A stretch of 64,000 nucleotides of DNA from Desulfocarbo indianensis. Its GTDB lineage: Bacteria > Desulfobacterota > Desulfarculia > Desulfarculales > Desulfarculaceae. The DNA lies in contig LBMP01000005.1 of NCBI GenBank assembly GCA_001184205.1, positions 124,001 through 188,000 on the forward strand, read 5' to 3'. The notes beneath the pieces were generated by a model that ran no database searches, was not told where the DNA came from, and saw only the letters and a program-made list of their open reading frames with translations. How positions within the stretch are numbered: the first letter of the stretch is position 1; the number at the start of each line of letters is the position of its first letter. Both the position numbers and the translations under genes were made by a program. Of the stretch, positions 19,322 through 26,922 are shown piece by piece.

Positions 19322-19344
19322 GGGCGGGGCAAAGAACCCCGCCC
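19322..19344 (-). terminator. GC-rich hairpin between the aldolase gene and the HAD-UbiA operon
   Basis: A perfect 8-bp stem GGGCGGGG/CCCCGCCC (19322-19329, 19337-19344) with a 7-nt loop lies 28 nt past the aldolase stop and before the HAD-UbiA start. On the minus strand it is followed by GTCAATTT, a weak U-tract, so it is a likely terminator or attenuator. Confidence 0.6.
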
Positions 19345-19372
19345 GGTCTTTAAACCAGCTTCTTGAATAAGA

Positions 19373-20767
19373 CTAGTCGTCAAAGTCGCCCTTGGGGCCC
19401 TTGTCCGGAGTCAGGACGGCGCCCTTGGCCCGGATGGTTTTTTCGGTCCACTGGGCCTTTTTCTCGATGCGCTTGGCCTTGGGCCCCAGGTTGTAGGAGC
19501 CGGCCTTCAAGATGGCCTTGACGCCCAGGGGGGCGGTGTCCTTGGCGTTGAACACCTTGGTCAGAAGCCCGTAGATGAAATCCGCCACCGCCTTTTCCGA
19601 GCGGTCGCGAATCTTCTTGGGCTGGGACATGATCTTGTTCTCGAAGGGCAGGTTGAGCTTCTTGTAGTTGCCGCCCTTCCAGCCCTGCTGGTCGGCGTAG
19701 GCCACCATCTCCGCCCAAAGCTCCTGGCTCACGCCGCTGTCGGGCAGCTTCAGGAAATCACCCTTCTTGTCCAGCTCGGCGTTGCCGTAGTCGTTGACCT
19801 TCACGCCCCAGGTGATCATCTGCAGGGCGGTGGCCACGTTGGCCTTGGTGGTAAGCGTCTCCTTGGCGATGCGCCGCAGCCGGTCCGAATCATTGCCCGA
19901 GGTGCCGTGCTGGGCGCCGGACACCACGTAGGGCTTCAAGGCCTCATGTATCTCGGCGGTGAGCTCCACCTGGATGCCCTGCTCGGAGGTCTGGATGCCG
20001 TGGGCGGTGCCGTTGTTAAGAGCGATCCAATCGGGGAAGATGCCGTGGGCGTTGAGGCCCTGAATCAGGAACAGGGCTTCCGGCACCGTGGAAAGGCCCT
20101 CCTTGCCCTTGATCTCGCCCACCTCGGTCTCCAGACCGGCCCATTTGGGCACGTAGCGGTTCAGCTCGATGCTGGCCAGCAGGTTCTCCGCGTCGGGCAG
20201 GTGGGAGGCGTCGATGGCGATGGAGGTGATGCCGGCCTCGAACATGGAGGGAATCTCCACCCGGGCGGTCTCCACGTCCTTGGGCCCCTTGATGCCGTAA
20301 TGATCGGCGTGCACCGCCACCGGCACCGTGATGCCCAGCTCGTTCATGGCCTGGTCCACTCGGCGGGCCATGTTCCAATAATTGGTGGCGCAATAGGAAC
20401 TGGCTCCGCCCTCGCTCTTGGCTATCTCGATGATGAGGGCCGCGTTGGCCCGCTGGGCTGCCTTCAAGGCGCCGCGGATCACCAGATAATTGCGCCCGTT
20501 GGCCGCGATGGTCATGGCCTGGCCCTTGGCCAGAAGCGCCCGGTCGATGACCTTGCCGCTCACGATGAGGGCCTTGGAGTTGGGGAAAAGCTTCTTGATG
20601 TTGGGCGGCCGGCCGATGGCCAGGGCCTTTTCGAATTCCTTGGCCGTGATTTTCACCGGCTTGGCCTTGGCAGCCGGCTTGGCCTTGACTGTCTTTTTGG
20701 GCTTGGCGGCCGGTTTGGCCTTGGCGGTTTTGGTTTTCTTAGCAGGCTTGGCGGTTTTGGCTGCCAT
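19373..20767 (-). CDS. Class II fructose-bisphosphate aldolase-family protein with Lys/Ala-rich tail
   Basis: The 464-residue protein has an aldolase core at about 45-464 with the metal-site HADHYG, AIDASHLPDAENL, ETEVGEIKGKEG, LNNGTAHG and SGAQHGTSGND. It probably cleaves or forms fructose-1,6-bisphosphate or a related ketose bisphosphate in glycolysis or gluconeogenesis. Residues 1-40 are a run of Ala-Lys-Pro repeats (AAKTAKPAKKTKTAKAKPAA), like histone H1 or nucleoid tails and unusual for this enzyme. The ATG has GAGAGG upstream. A sigma-70 promoter is at 20833-20862 and a hairpin follows the gene, so it is likely monocistronic. Confidence 0.85.
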   Translation of the reverse strand: MAAKTAKPAKKTKTAKAKPAAKPKKTVKAKPAAKAKPVKITAKEFEKALAIGRPPNIKKLFPNSKALIVSGKVIDRALLAKGQAMTIAANGRNYLVIRGALKAAQRANAALIIEIAKSEGGASSYCATNYWNMARRVDQAMNELGITVPVAVHADHYGIKGPKDVETARVEIPSMFEAGITSIAIDASHLPDAENLLASIELNRYVPKWAGLETEVGEIKGKEGLSTVPEALFLIQGLNAHGIFPDWIALNNGTAHGIQTSEQGIQVELTAEIHEALKPYVVSGAQHGTSGNDSDRLRRIAKETLTTKANVATALQMITWGVKVNDYGNAELDKKGDFLKLPDSGVSQELWAEMVAYADQQGWKGGNYKKLNLPFENKIMSQPKKIRDRSEKAVADFIYGLLTKVFNAKDTAPLGVKAILKAGSYNLGPKAKRIEKKAQWTEKTIRAKGAVLTPDKGPKGDFDD

Positions 20768-20832
20768 GGTCTTGGTTCCTCTCCGTCCAGTATGTAAATA
20801 AGCCTGGGCTAACCGTTATTTCTTAACAAATT

Positions 20833-20862
20833 ATTGTAACGCTTTTAAACGGATTGATTCAA
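20833..20862 (-). promoter_or_regulatory. Sigma-70-type promoter for the aldolase gene
   Basis: On the minus strand TTGAAT (20862-20857), an 18-bp spacer and TACAAT (20838-20833) lie about 65 nt before the aldolase ATG, in an AT-rich stretch. Confidence 0.6.
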
Positions 20863-20890
20863 TGCCCAGCCCCGGTTCTTTCCGAGCTCG

Positions 20891-21298
20891 CTACCTGGTG
20901 CGGAAGCTGACCAGATAAGGCACCGCCGGCCTTCCCTTGAGGTCCCGGAAATTCTGAAAACGATCCGAGTTGACCCATATCTGGTAAGTCTTGTTGCCAG
21001 TCAGGCTGACCGGCGCCACAAAGGTGCGCCCGTCCTCCAGGAAGCCAGCCTCGCCGGTTATCTGCGGAAAGCTGTCCTTGTCCATCTTCACCAAGGAGTA
21101 GCCATCGGGCTGCATGGGCTTGGAAAAGGTGATGCGGATTTCCTTCAGGTTGGGGTCCACGTTGGCGTCGCCCACCCTGGGCGAGGTGGCCACCACCACC
21201 GGCCGCTGGTCCTCCAGTTTGGCCTCGCCCGCCGCGGCCGGAGTAAATGCCGGCCAAAGCAGGGCCGCCGCCAGAATCATCAAAGCGAAATATTTCAT
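20891..21298 (-). CDS. Secreted Ig-like (Big_5/SbsA-type) domain protein
   Basis: This 135-residue protein has a signal peptide (about 1-23, ending AAAGEAK) and one bacterial Ig-like domain. The pattern VVATSPRVGDANVDPNLKEI, then ITFSKPM, ... GLxxxxTYQIWVNSDRF and a terminal PYLVSFRT strand is typical of Big_5/SbsA Ig modules. It is probably a small periplasmic or surface protein, and no catalytic residue is visible. The ATG at 21298 has AAGGGA upstream. It is last in the aldolase/dehydrogenase operon, 56 nt after the dehydrogenase. Confidence 0.75.
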   Translation of the reverse strand: MKYFALMILAAALLWPAFTPAAAGEAKLEDQRPVVVATSPRVGDANVDPNLKEIRITFSKPMQPDGYSLVKMDKDSFPQITGEAGFLEDGRTFVAPVSLTGNKTYQIWVNSDRFQNFRDLKGRPAVPYLVSFRTR

Positions 21299-21354
21299 GA
21301 TGCGGTTTCCCTTTGCATGTTGAATCGGTTTACCGCGGGCGTCCGGTCCGCGGT

Positions 21355-22407
21355 TCAGCCTTGCGGCAAGATTATCACCTTGAGCGAGTCGTGCTCCATG
21401 GGCTGGGCCACGGCGCTGAAGCCGGCCTGGGCCTCTTCCAGGCTCAGGCGATGGGTTATCATTTTTTCCACCGGCACCGCGCCGCCGGCGATGAGCCTGA
21501 GGGCCTGGGCGCAATCGGCCGGCGCGCCGGCGTAGGAGCTGGTGAGCGTCACCTCGCTGCGCCAGAAGATATCGTTGATGGGCTTGGCGATTTGGGCGCC
21601 CTCGGCCGCGCCGGCGAAAAAGAGCACCGTGCCGCCCCGCTCCACGCAGTCCAGGGCCAGGGGGATGAATCCCTCGAAGCCGATGATGACCAGGTCGGCC
21701 TTCAGGCCCTGGTTGGCGGCCTTGAGCTCCTCCGGCAGATAAGGCCCCGCCTCCAGGGCCAGATGCGCGCCCAGTTCCCTGGCCTTTTTCAGGCGGAAGG
21801 GAATGGTGTCCGCCGCGATCACCAGCCCGGCCCCCAGGCTGCGGGCCAGGGCGATGTGCATGAGCCCGGAGATGCCGGCCCCCAGCATGAGCACGGTCTG
21901 CCCCGGCCGGATGCCGGCCAGCTTCTGGCCCCGCAGCACGCAGGCCAGGGGCTCCATGAAACTGGCCGCCTCGAAGGACATGCCGTCGGGCATGGCAAAC
22001 GAGCCCCGGTCCACGTTGATGGCCGGCACCAGCAGGTATTCGGCGAACCCGCCGGGATGGAAATGGGTTTTCTTGAGCAGGGTCTCGCACATGGTGTGGT
22101 GGCCGCTCAGGCAGTAGTGGCAGGTGTTGCAGGGCACGTGATGGGTCACCGCCACCCGGTCGCCGGGCTTGAATCTCTCCACCCCTGGCCCGGTTTCGCT
22201 CACCACCCCGGCCACCTCGTGGCCCAGGACCAGGGGCACCTTGTCCCGGCGGTACCATTCCATCACGTCCGAGCCGCAGATGCCGCTGGCCATGACCTTG
22301 AGCGCCATCTCGCCGGGCCCGGGCGCGGGCCTTGGCATGGTCTGGCAGCGCACGTCGCTGTTGGAGTAATACATGCAGACTTTCATGTCGCCGGTCCCGC
22401 CGCCCAT
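21355..22407 (-). CDS. Zinc-dependent alcohol dehydrogenase (MDR family)
   Basis: The 350-residue medium-chain dehydrogenase has the catalytic Zn site GICGSDVMEWY and GHEVAGVV (about 43-72). The structural Zn site has four Cys between VPCNTCHYC and HTMC (about 100-116), and the Rossmann loop is VLMLGAGISGLMHI (about 180). It resembles sorbitol/threonine dehydrogenase-type enzymes and probably oxidises a sugar alcohol or hydroxyketone with NAD(P). The start at 22407 is supported by GGGGAGG 8 nt upstream; a second ATG 21 nt in is possible. It sits 16 nt after the LsrF-like gene. Confidence 0.88.
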   Translation of the reverse strand: MGGGTGDMKVCMYYSNSDVRCQTMPRPAPGPGEMALKVMASGICGSDVMEWYRRDKVPLVLGHEVAGVVSETGPGVERFKPGDRVAVTHHVPCNTCHYCLSGHHTMCETLLKKTHFHPGGFAEYLLVPAINVDRGSFAMPDGMSFEAASFMEPLACVLRGQKLAGIRPGQTVLMLGAGISGLMHIALARSLGAGLVIAADTIPFRLKKARELGAHLALEAGPYLPEELKAANQGLKADLVIIGFEGFIPLALDCVERGGTVLFFAGAAEGAQIAKPINDIFWRSEVTLTSSYAGAPADCAQALRLIAGGAVPVEKMITHRLSLEEAQAGFSAVAQPMEHDSLKVIILPQG

Positions 22408-22423
22408 GGCATCCGCCTCCCCT

Positions 22424-23317
22424 TTAGGCTTGACTGAGCTCGCGGAACATCTCCTGGGCCTCCTTGGGTTTGGCCCCGGAATGGACCACCGAGTTCAAGG
22501 CGCGCATCATGGCCAGCGGGTGGGGGTTCTGCCACACGTTGCGGCCCAGGTTCACGCCGATGGCGCCCTTTTGCATGCCGTCGTACACGAACTCGAACAC
22601 CTCCAGCTCGGTCTCGCACTTGGGGCCGCCGGCCATCACCACCGGCACCGGGCAGCCGTGGATCACCTTCTCGAAGCCCTCCTCGCAGTAATAGGTCTTG
22701 ACCACCTTGGCCCCCAGCTCGGCCGCGATGCGGCAGCCCAGGGCCAGATAGCGGGAGGTGCGCTTTTCCAGTTCCTTGCCCACCGCGGTCACCGCCATCA
22801 CCGGGATGCCGTAATCCTCGCAGTCGCTCACCAGCTCGGCCAGGTTCTCCAGGGTCTGGCGCTCGTAGGGGGTGCCCACGAAAATGGATATCCCCACCGC
22901 GGCCACGTTGAGCCGGATCATCTCCTCCACGGAAACCGTGATGATTTCATCGGCCAGATCCTCGCCCACCACCGAGCTGCCGCCCGACACCCTGAGGATG
23001 ATGGGGGTGGCGATGTCCGGGCTCACGCAGGAGCGCAGCACGCCCCTGGTCACGAACAGGCCGTCGGCATAGGGCAAGAGCTCGCGGATGGTTTCGCCGG
23101 GGCATTCCAGGCAGCGGGTGGGCCCCTGGAAATAACCGTGGTCGATGGGCAGGAATTGGGTGTGGCCGTCGGCCCCGATGAGGCGCGACAAACGGTTGCG
23201 CATGCCCCAGTCCAGATAGCTGGAGCCCTTCAATGGCTTGCCCGGCCCCATGGAGCAGGCGCCGGCGGGCATTTCGTTCACTTCTCTGGCTTCCAAGATT
23301 CCTTCGGCATCGGGCAT
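22424..23317 (-). CDS. LsrF-like class I aldolase/thiolase
   Basis: This 297-residue TIM-barrel protein is close to E. coli LsrF, which transfers an acetyl group from phosphorylated AI-2 (P-HPD) to CoA. Shared stretches are LDWGMRNRLSRL, PIDHGYFQGPT, TRGVLRS, MAVTAVGKE, VVKTYYCEEGFE (with the presumed Schiff-base Lys), PVPVVMAGG and GVNLGRNVWQ. The N-terminus has an extra 25 or so residues. No lsrABCDK/R genes are seen near, and the partners are a class II aldolase-cupin fusion and a dehydrogenase. It may therefore serve a different C5-ketose-type pathway. The ATG has AAGGAG upstream. Confidence 0.85.
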   Translation of the reverse strand: MPDAEGILEAREVNEMPAGACSMGPGKPLKGSSYLDWGMRNRLSRLIGADGHTQFLPIDHGYFQGPTRCLECPGETIRELLPYADGLFVTRGVLRSCVSPDIATPIILRVSGGSSVVGEDLADEIITVSVEEMIRLNVAAVGISIFVGTPYERQTLENLAELVSDCEDYGIPVMAVTAVGKELEKRTSRYLALGCRIAAELGAKVVKTYYCEEGFEKVIHGCPVPVVMAGGPKCETELEVFEFVYDGMQKGAIGVNLGRNVWQNPHPLAMMRALNSVVHSGAKPKEAQEMFRELSQA

Positions 23318-23335
23318 GAGTGAAGCTCCTTGGCT

Positions 23336-24394
23336 TTAAAAAACAAAAGGCACGTCGTCTTCCGGGTCGTAGGGACGATCGGTGAATTCCACGAAAACCA
23401 GGGTATCGGGCCCCGGCGCGGTTATGCGGTGGGCCACCCCCGGCGGCAGCCACAGGCGGTCGCCGGGCTCCTGCTCCAGGGTGAGCCTTTCCCCGGTCTC
23501 CGCGCAGGCCAGTTCCACCATGGCGCGGCCCGCCACCACGTAGAAGCCCTCGTGCTTGTGGCGGTGCAGATGCCCGCCGCGGTGGCCCGCGCCGGGATTC
23601 AAGCTGAGCACGCCCAGACGGCACAGGTCGCGGTTGTCGATTATCAAATGGGCTTCGCCCCTGTGGTCGCGCCAGCGCTTTTCCGTGGCGAACTCCCGCT
23701 TCAGGTCGAGATGCTTTAGTTCGATGCGGCGGTCCAGGGGAGGCAGCGACCCCAGCAGCGCGGCCGGCGCGTGGCCGCCCATGGCCAGGAGCTTTTCCTG
23801 CTCCTCCGGGGGCAGGGCCCGCGCGCCGCCCAGGGACTTGGCCGCCAGGATGACCTGGGCGGCGCTCTCGATTTTCTCGGTGCGCACCCAGGCGGTCTCC
23901 AGATCCGGGCCGTGGGCCAGGGTGCCGTGGTGGCCCAGAAGCAGGGCGGCGTGTCCCCGCAGATAGGGCCGCACCGCCTCGGCCAGGTCTTCCCCGCCGG
24001 GCGTGGCGTAGGGCACGGTGGGCACCTGGCCCAGATGCACCAGGGCCTCGGGCAGGCCGCTTAAATCCAGCTCGCGGTTGGCCAGGCTGAAGGCGGTGGC
24101 CAGGGGCGGATGGGCGTGCACCACCGCGTTGGCCTCGGGCAGGCTTTGATACACCGCCAGATGCATGGGCAGCTCGGCGCTGGGCTTGCCTCCGCCCGCC
24201 AGCGGCCGCCCCTCCAGGTCCACCTCCACCAGGTCCTGGGCCTGGAGCAGGGCCTTGCTGCGGCCCGCCGGGGTGATCAGCAGGCGGTCCTCGCCCAAAC
24301 GCAGGGAAACGTTGCCGTCGGTGGCGGATAAAAAGCCCCGTCGCCAGCCCAGCCGGCAGACCTCGACCATGAGTTCGCGCGCCTGTCGGCTCAT
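23336..24394 (-). CDS. Class II aldolase (FucA/AraD type) - cupin fusion
   Basis: The 352-residue protein has an N-terminal FucA/AraD aldolase-type domain (about 1-215) with TDGNVSLR, ITPAGRSK, the metal pair HAHPP (about 93-95) and GHHGTLAHG (about 150). The C-terminal cupin (about 220-352) has GHLHRHKHEGFYVVAGRAMV and PPGVAHRI. The aldolase probably cleaves a sugar phosphate, and the cupin may isomerise or bind the same sugar. The two are normally separate proteins. The ATG overlaps the stop of the upstream gene by 4 bp; it is followed 18 nt later by the LsrF-like gene. Confidence 0.83.
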   Translation of the reverse strand: MSRQARELMVEVCRLGWRRGFLSATDGNVSLRLGEDRLLITPAGRSKALLQAQDLVEVDLEGRPLAGGGKPSAELPMHLAVYQSLPEANAVVHAHPPLATAFSLANRELDLSGLPEALVHLGQVPTVPYATPGGEDLAEAVRPYLRGHAALLLGHHGTLAHGPDLETAWVRTEKIESAAQVILAAKSLGGARALPPEEQEKLLAMGGHAPAALLGSLPPLDRRIELKHLDLKREFATEKRWRDHRGEAHLIIDNRDLCRLGVLSLNPGAGHRGGHLHRHKHEGFYVVAGRAMVELACAETGERLTLEQEPGDRLWLPPGVAHRITAPGPDTLVFVEFTDRPYDPEDDVPFVF

Positions 24395-24738
24395 GGCTCG
24401 CCCTCGGAGGCGGCGGGCTCCGGAGGTTGGCCCTCCCGGTCTCGCTCATCGCCGGAAACCTGGTCCGGCGCGGCTTCCTCGCCAAAGGGCCGCTCCAGCT
24501 TGCCCTCGGCGGCCAGGCGGTCCAGTTCGTCCAGAGCGCCTTCCAGCAAATCTATGCGTTCGGCAACCTTTTTCCTGCGGTCCACGAAAAGATAATAGGT
24601 GCCCTTGAACCAGCACAGGCCGCTTTGCAGCACCAGGCCGGCGTATTGCAGTCTTTCATAGCCCAGGCGCACCTTGCGGGCCTTGATCTGCTTTTCCAAT
24701 TCTTTCAGGCGTTTTTCGCCCTTGGTCAGCTTGGCCAA
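24391..24738 (-). CDS. Hypothetical protein, helical (115 aa)
   Basis: The protein is about 115 residues, starting from a TTG at 24738 with GGAGG about 9 nt upstream. It is highly charged and helical (TKGEKRLKELEKQIKARKV), with a central aromatic patch (GLCWFKGTYYLFVDRRKKV) and an acidic, Pro-rich tail. It overlaps the upstream gene by 13 nt and the aldolase-cupin gene by 4 nt, so it is translated within the operon. No family is recognised; it may be cytoplasmic and structural. Confidence 0.6.
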   Translation of the reverse strand: MAKLTKGEKRLKELEKQIKARKVRLGYERLQYAGLVLQSGLCWFKGTYYLFVDRRKKVAERIDLLEGALDELDRLAAEGKLERPFGEEAAPDQVSGDERDREGQPPEPAASEGEP

Positions 24739-25031
24739 TCCTGGTTGCCCTCCGCGTGGCCGGTCTTTTCCAGACCCTGCAAAAACTCGCGCACCGCCGG
24801 GCGCAGATAAACGCCTTCCAGCTCCATGCCCTTGAGCGCCAGGCCCAACTGGCGGGTGCGGCCCTCCGGGGTCAGGCGGCGGTCCACAAAAGCTACCAGC
24901 CGCCGGCCCAGGCGGCAAAGCCCTCCCCGCGCGGCGTAGTCCTCGTCGTCGGTCAGCGCCTCCAAGCGCACCTCCACGCCCATCTGCCCGGCCAATTCGT
25001 TTAGGAACATCCAGAGGCGGCTGGCATCCAT
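24726..25031 (-). CDS. Hypothetical protein (101 aa)
   Basis: The 101-residue protein has an ordered look: MDASRLWMFLNELAGQMGV, CRLGRRLVAFVDRRL, EFLQGLEKTG. It contains one Cys and no signal or TM. It lies 10 nt after the SPOR gene and overlaps the next gene. No family or function is recognised. Confidence 0.65.
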   Translation of the reverse strand: MDASRLWMFLNELAGQMGVEVRLEALTDDEDYAARGGLCRLGRRLVAFVDRRLTPEGRTRQLGLALKGMELEGVYLRPAVREFLQGLEKTGHAEGNQDWPS

Positions 25032-25041
25032 GGCGGCGCGA

Positions 25042-26091
25042 TCAGCGCAGACGGACCACGAAGGGCGTCTTGACCAGCTCGTTGGACCGCCAGGCCTTGG
25101 CCTGCGCCGCGGCGCTGGCCGGGTTGGGGAATTCGCCCAGGCACACGCGGTACCAAACGCCCTTGGCCTTAAGATCGGCCTTGACGACGCGGCCCTTCAG
25201 ACCTTTGGCCGCCAGGCGCTTTATCTGCACCTCGGCCGACTCCTGGTCCTTGAAAGAGGCCGCGCACACCGTATAGACCTTGCCCTTGGCCGCCGGCGTT
25301 TTGGCTTTTGGCGCGGCCTTGGGTTCAGCCTTGGCCGCTGGCGGCTTGGCTTTGGCCTCGGCCTTGGCCGTAGGCGGCTTGGCCTTGGGGGCGGCGGGAG
25401 CGGCCGGGGCTGGCGGCTCCTTTTGGGGAGCGGCCGGCGGCTTTGCCGGCGCGGCCGGAGCTGGTTGGGCTTTGGCGGCCGCCGCCTGATCATTTAAAGG
25501 CGGGGCGCTTTGGGTTTCAGCTTGGGGCTCGGCCGCCGGCGGGGCCGGCGGGCTTGGCGCGGGCTCGGCCGCGGCGGCCTGGGCTTTATCCGCCGGCGGG
25601 GCCGGCGGCGCGGCTCCGGCCTGCTGGCCGGGGGCCGGCGCGGGCTCCGCCTTGGCGGCGGGCGCGGCCGGGGGCTGCTGGGCAGGGGGAGCCTCCGCCT
25701 TGGCGAAAACCTCCGCCGTCTGGGCTTCCGCGCCTTGCGGGGGCGGAGCCTGGGGCTCCGAAGCGGGAGCCGCCGCGGGGGCCGGCGGGGGCGGCGGGGG
25801 CGGCGGCGGCGGCGCGCCGTCAAAGGAAGGGCCCTGCGGCTGTTGGGCCGTTTGCTTGGCCGGCGGCTCCGGCATCGACGGCCCCGTGCTCAGGCTCACC
25901 ACCATGAAGGCCGCCATGGCGACGATGAACAAGGCGGTGGAGGCCAGAAAACGGGTCCGATCGCCGCTCCACAAACGGGGAAGCTGGGGAAACAGGCGTT
26001 TGCGCACCCGCCAGCGATAGAGATAGGTGAGCGCCCCCGCTAAAAACAGGGCGGTCAAGCCTAGGAGCCCCAATACGACCAATGCCGTCAT
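25042..26091 (-). CDS. SPOR-domain membrane protein with Pro/Ala-rich linker
   Basis: The 349-residue protein has two N-terminal hydrophobic segments (about 3-22 and 50-70), then a 190-residue Ala/Pro/Lys-rich linker with a run of ten prolines. A C-terminal SPOR domain (about 270-349) shows KVYTVCAASFKDQESAEVQI and VWYRVCLGEFPN. SPOR domains bind denuded peptidoglycan glycans, often at the division site, so this is likely an inner-membrane cell-wall protein. It is first in the operon that continues with the aldolase-cupin and LsrF genes, an unexpected pairing. It is divergent from the 26245 gene. Confidence 0.85.
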   Translation of the reverse strand: MTALVVLGLLGLTALFLAGALTYLYRWRVRKRLFPQLPRLWSGDRTRFLASTALFIVAMAAFMVVSLSTGPSMPEPPAKQTAQQPQGPSFDGAPPPPPPPPPPAPAAAPASEPQAPPPQGAEAQTAEVFAKAEAPPAQQPPAAPAAKAEPAPAPGQQAGAAPPAPPADKAQAAAAEPAPSPPAPPAAEPQAETQSAPPLNDQAAAAKAQPAPAAPAKPPAAPQKEPPAPAAPAAPKAKPPTAKAEAKAKPPAAKAEPKAAPKAKTPAAKGKVYTVCAASFKDQESAEVQIKRLAAKGLKGRVVKADLKAKGVWYRVCLGEFPNPASAAAQAKAWRSNELVKTPFVVRLR

Positions 26092-26244
26092 GCCTGCGTA
26101 ATCTCCCGCTAATTCTGGTAAGCCAAGCTAGCACGTATGCTCCGGCCTGGCAAGTGCTCAGAGATGGCCCCAGCCAATGGCATGAATACTGCAACACACC
26201 CTTGCCGATGGCCAATACCGTCAAGTTGGGCAACAGGAGGCAAC

Positions 26245-26478
26245 ATGACCCCGGACGCCAGAAAGCTGCTGCGCGAATTCTATGACCAGGCGCTCTTGAG
26301 CCCCGAGCTGCTCTGCCTCAACTGCGGCAACACCGATTGGAGCCGCGACCACGGGCGCTGCTCCCCGGAAAAACGCCAAGATTGCCTGCTGTTCGTCAGC
26401 GACATGCTGGGCCGCCTCTCCCGGGGCGCACGCCCCCCCGCCGCCCGGGAAGACCAGCCCGCCCCCTCGTTGCCCTGA
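26245..26478 (+). CDS. Small Cys-containing protein (77 aa)
   Basis: The 77-residue protein starts at an ATG with an excellent AGGAGG 5 nt upstream. The Cys pattern LLCLNCGNTDW ... GRCSPEKRQDC could bind zinc or form a small ribbon. A Pro/Ala-rich tail follows. There is no signal peptide. It is divergently placed from the SPOR gene. No family is recognised; the strong ribosome site argues that it is real. Confidence 0.6.
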   Translation: MTPDARKLLREFYDQALLSPELLCLNCGNTDWSRDHGRCSPEKRQDCLLFVSDMLGRLSRGARPPAAREDQPAPSLP

Positions 26479-26534
26479 TCAAATAATTCAAGCAACTCCG
26501 GGCATTGGCCGATAGATCCTTTAGGGAGGCAAGA

Positions 26535-26723
26535 TTGGCCATGCTCGCGGACATCAGACTCATACGCCCCATACGCGAGGAGCCCGAGCCCCTTTCCGAG
26601 GCCAGGCGGCGGGAAGACCGCCGCAACGCCAAGAAGGTGCAGCCCCGCAGCGAAGCGTCCCGGCCCAAGAACCAGGATCATGGTTCCGACGACAAGGGCC
26701 AAGGCCTGAACCGCTATGCGTAG
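26535..26723 (+). CDS. Small charged protein (about 62 aa), tentative
   Basis: A short ORF begins with TTG at 26535 (or ATG at 26541), preceded by GGGAGG. The product, about 60 residues, contains IRLIRPIREEPEPLSEARRR and is strongly charged. It could be a small regulatory protein, or chance. It lies 56 nt after the small Cys protein and upstream of the IclR gene. Confidence 0.4.
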   Translation: MAMLADIRLIRPIREEPEPLSEARRREDRRNAKKVQPRSEASRPKNQDHGSDDKGQGLNRYA

Positions 26724-26899
26724 AGCCGGGAGGTTTTTTCCGGGGGGGCCCAGCGACGCCGGCACAGACCGGACCATCCGTCAATGGTTTGGCGGATAGG
26801 GGAAACCCGCGCCCCAAACCAGCCCCAACCGCCTTTTGAATTTCTTTCCGCCAAGCCGCGCTTGACAAGAACGCCCGCCGAAGGCAACCATAATAGACC

Positions 26900-26907
26900 G
26901 AACGTTC
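26900..26907. promoter_or_regulatory. Palindrome in the iclR promoter region (possible operator)
   Basis: GAACGTTC, an 8-bp palindrome, sits 16 nt before the IclR-family start. Upstream is TTGACA at 26862 with a CATAAT-like box at 26889, but the spacer (21 bp) is too long for a textbook promoter. IclR-family regulators often bind such sites next to their own gene. Confidence 0.35.
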
Positions 26908-26922
26908 ACCGGAGAAAACGAG

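Noticed and set aside
26862-26894. Consensus promoter for the IclR gene
   Set aside because: TTGACA is perfect but the -10-like box is 21 bp away; only the palindrome nearer the start was reported, with low confidence.
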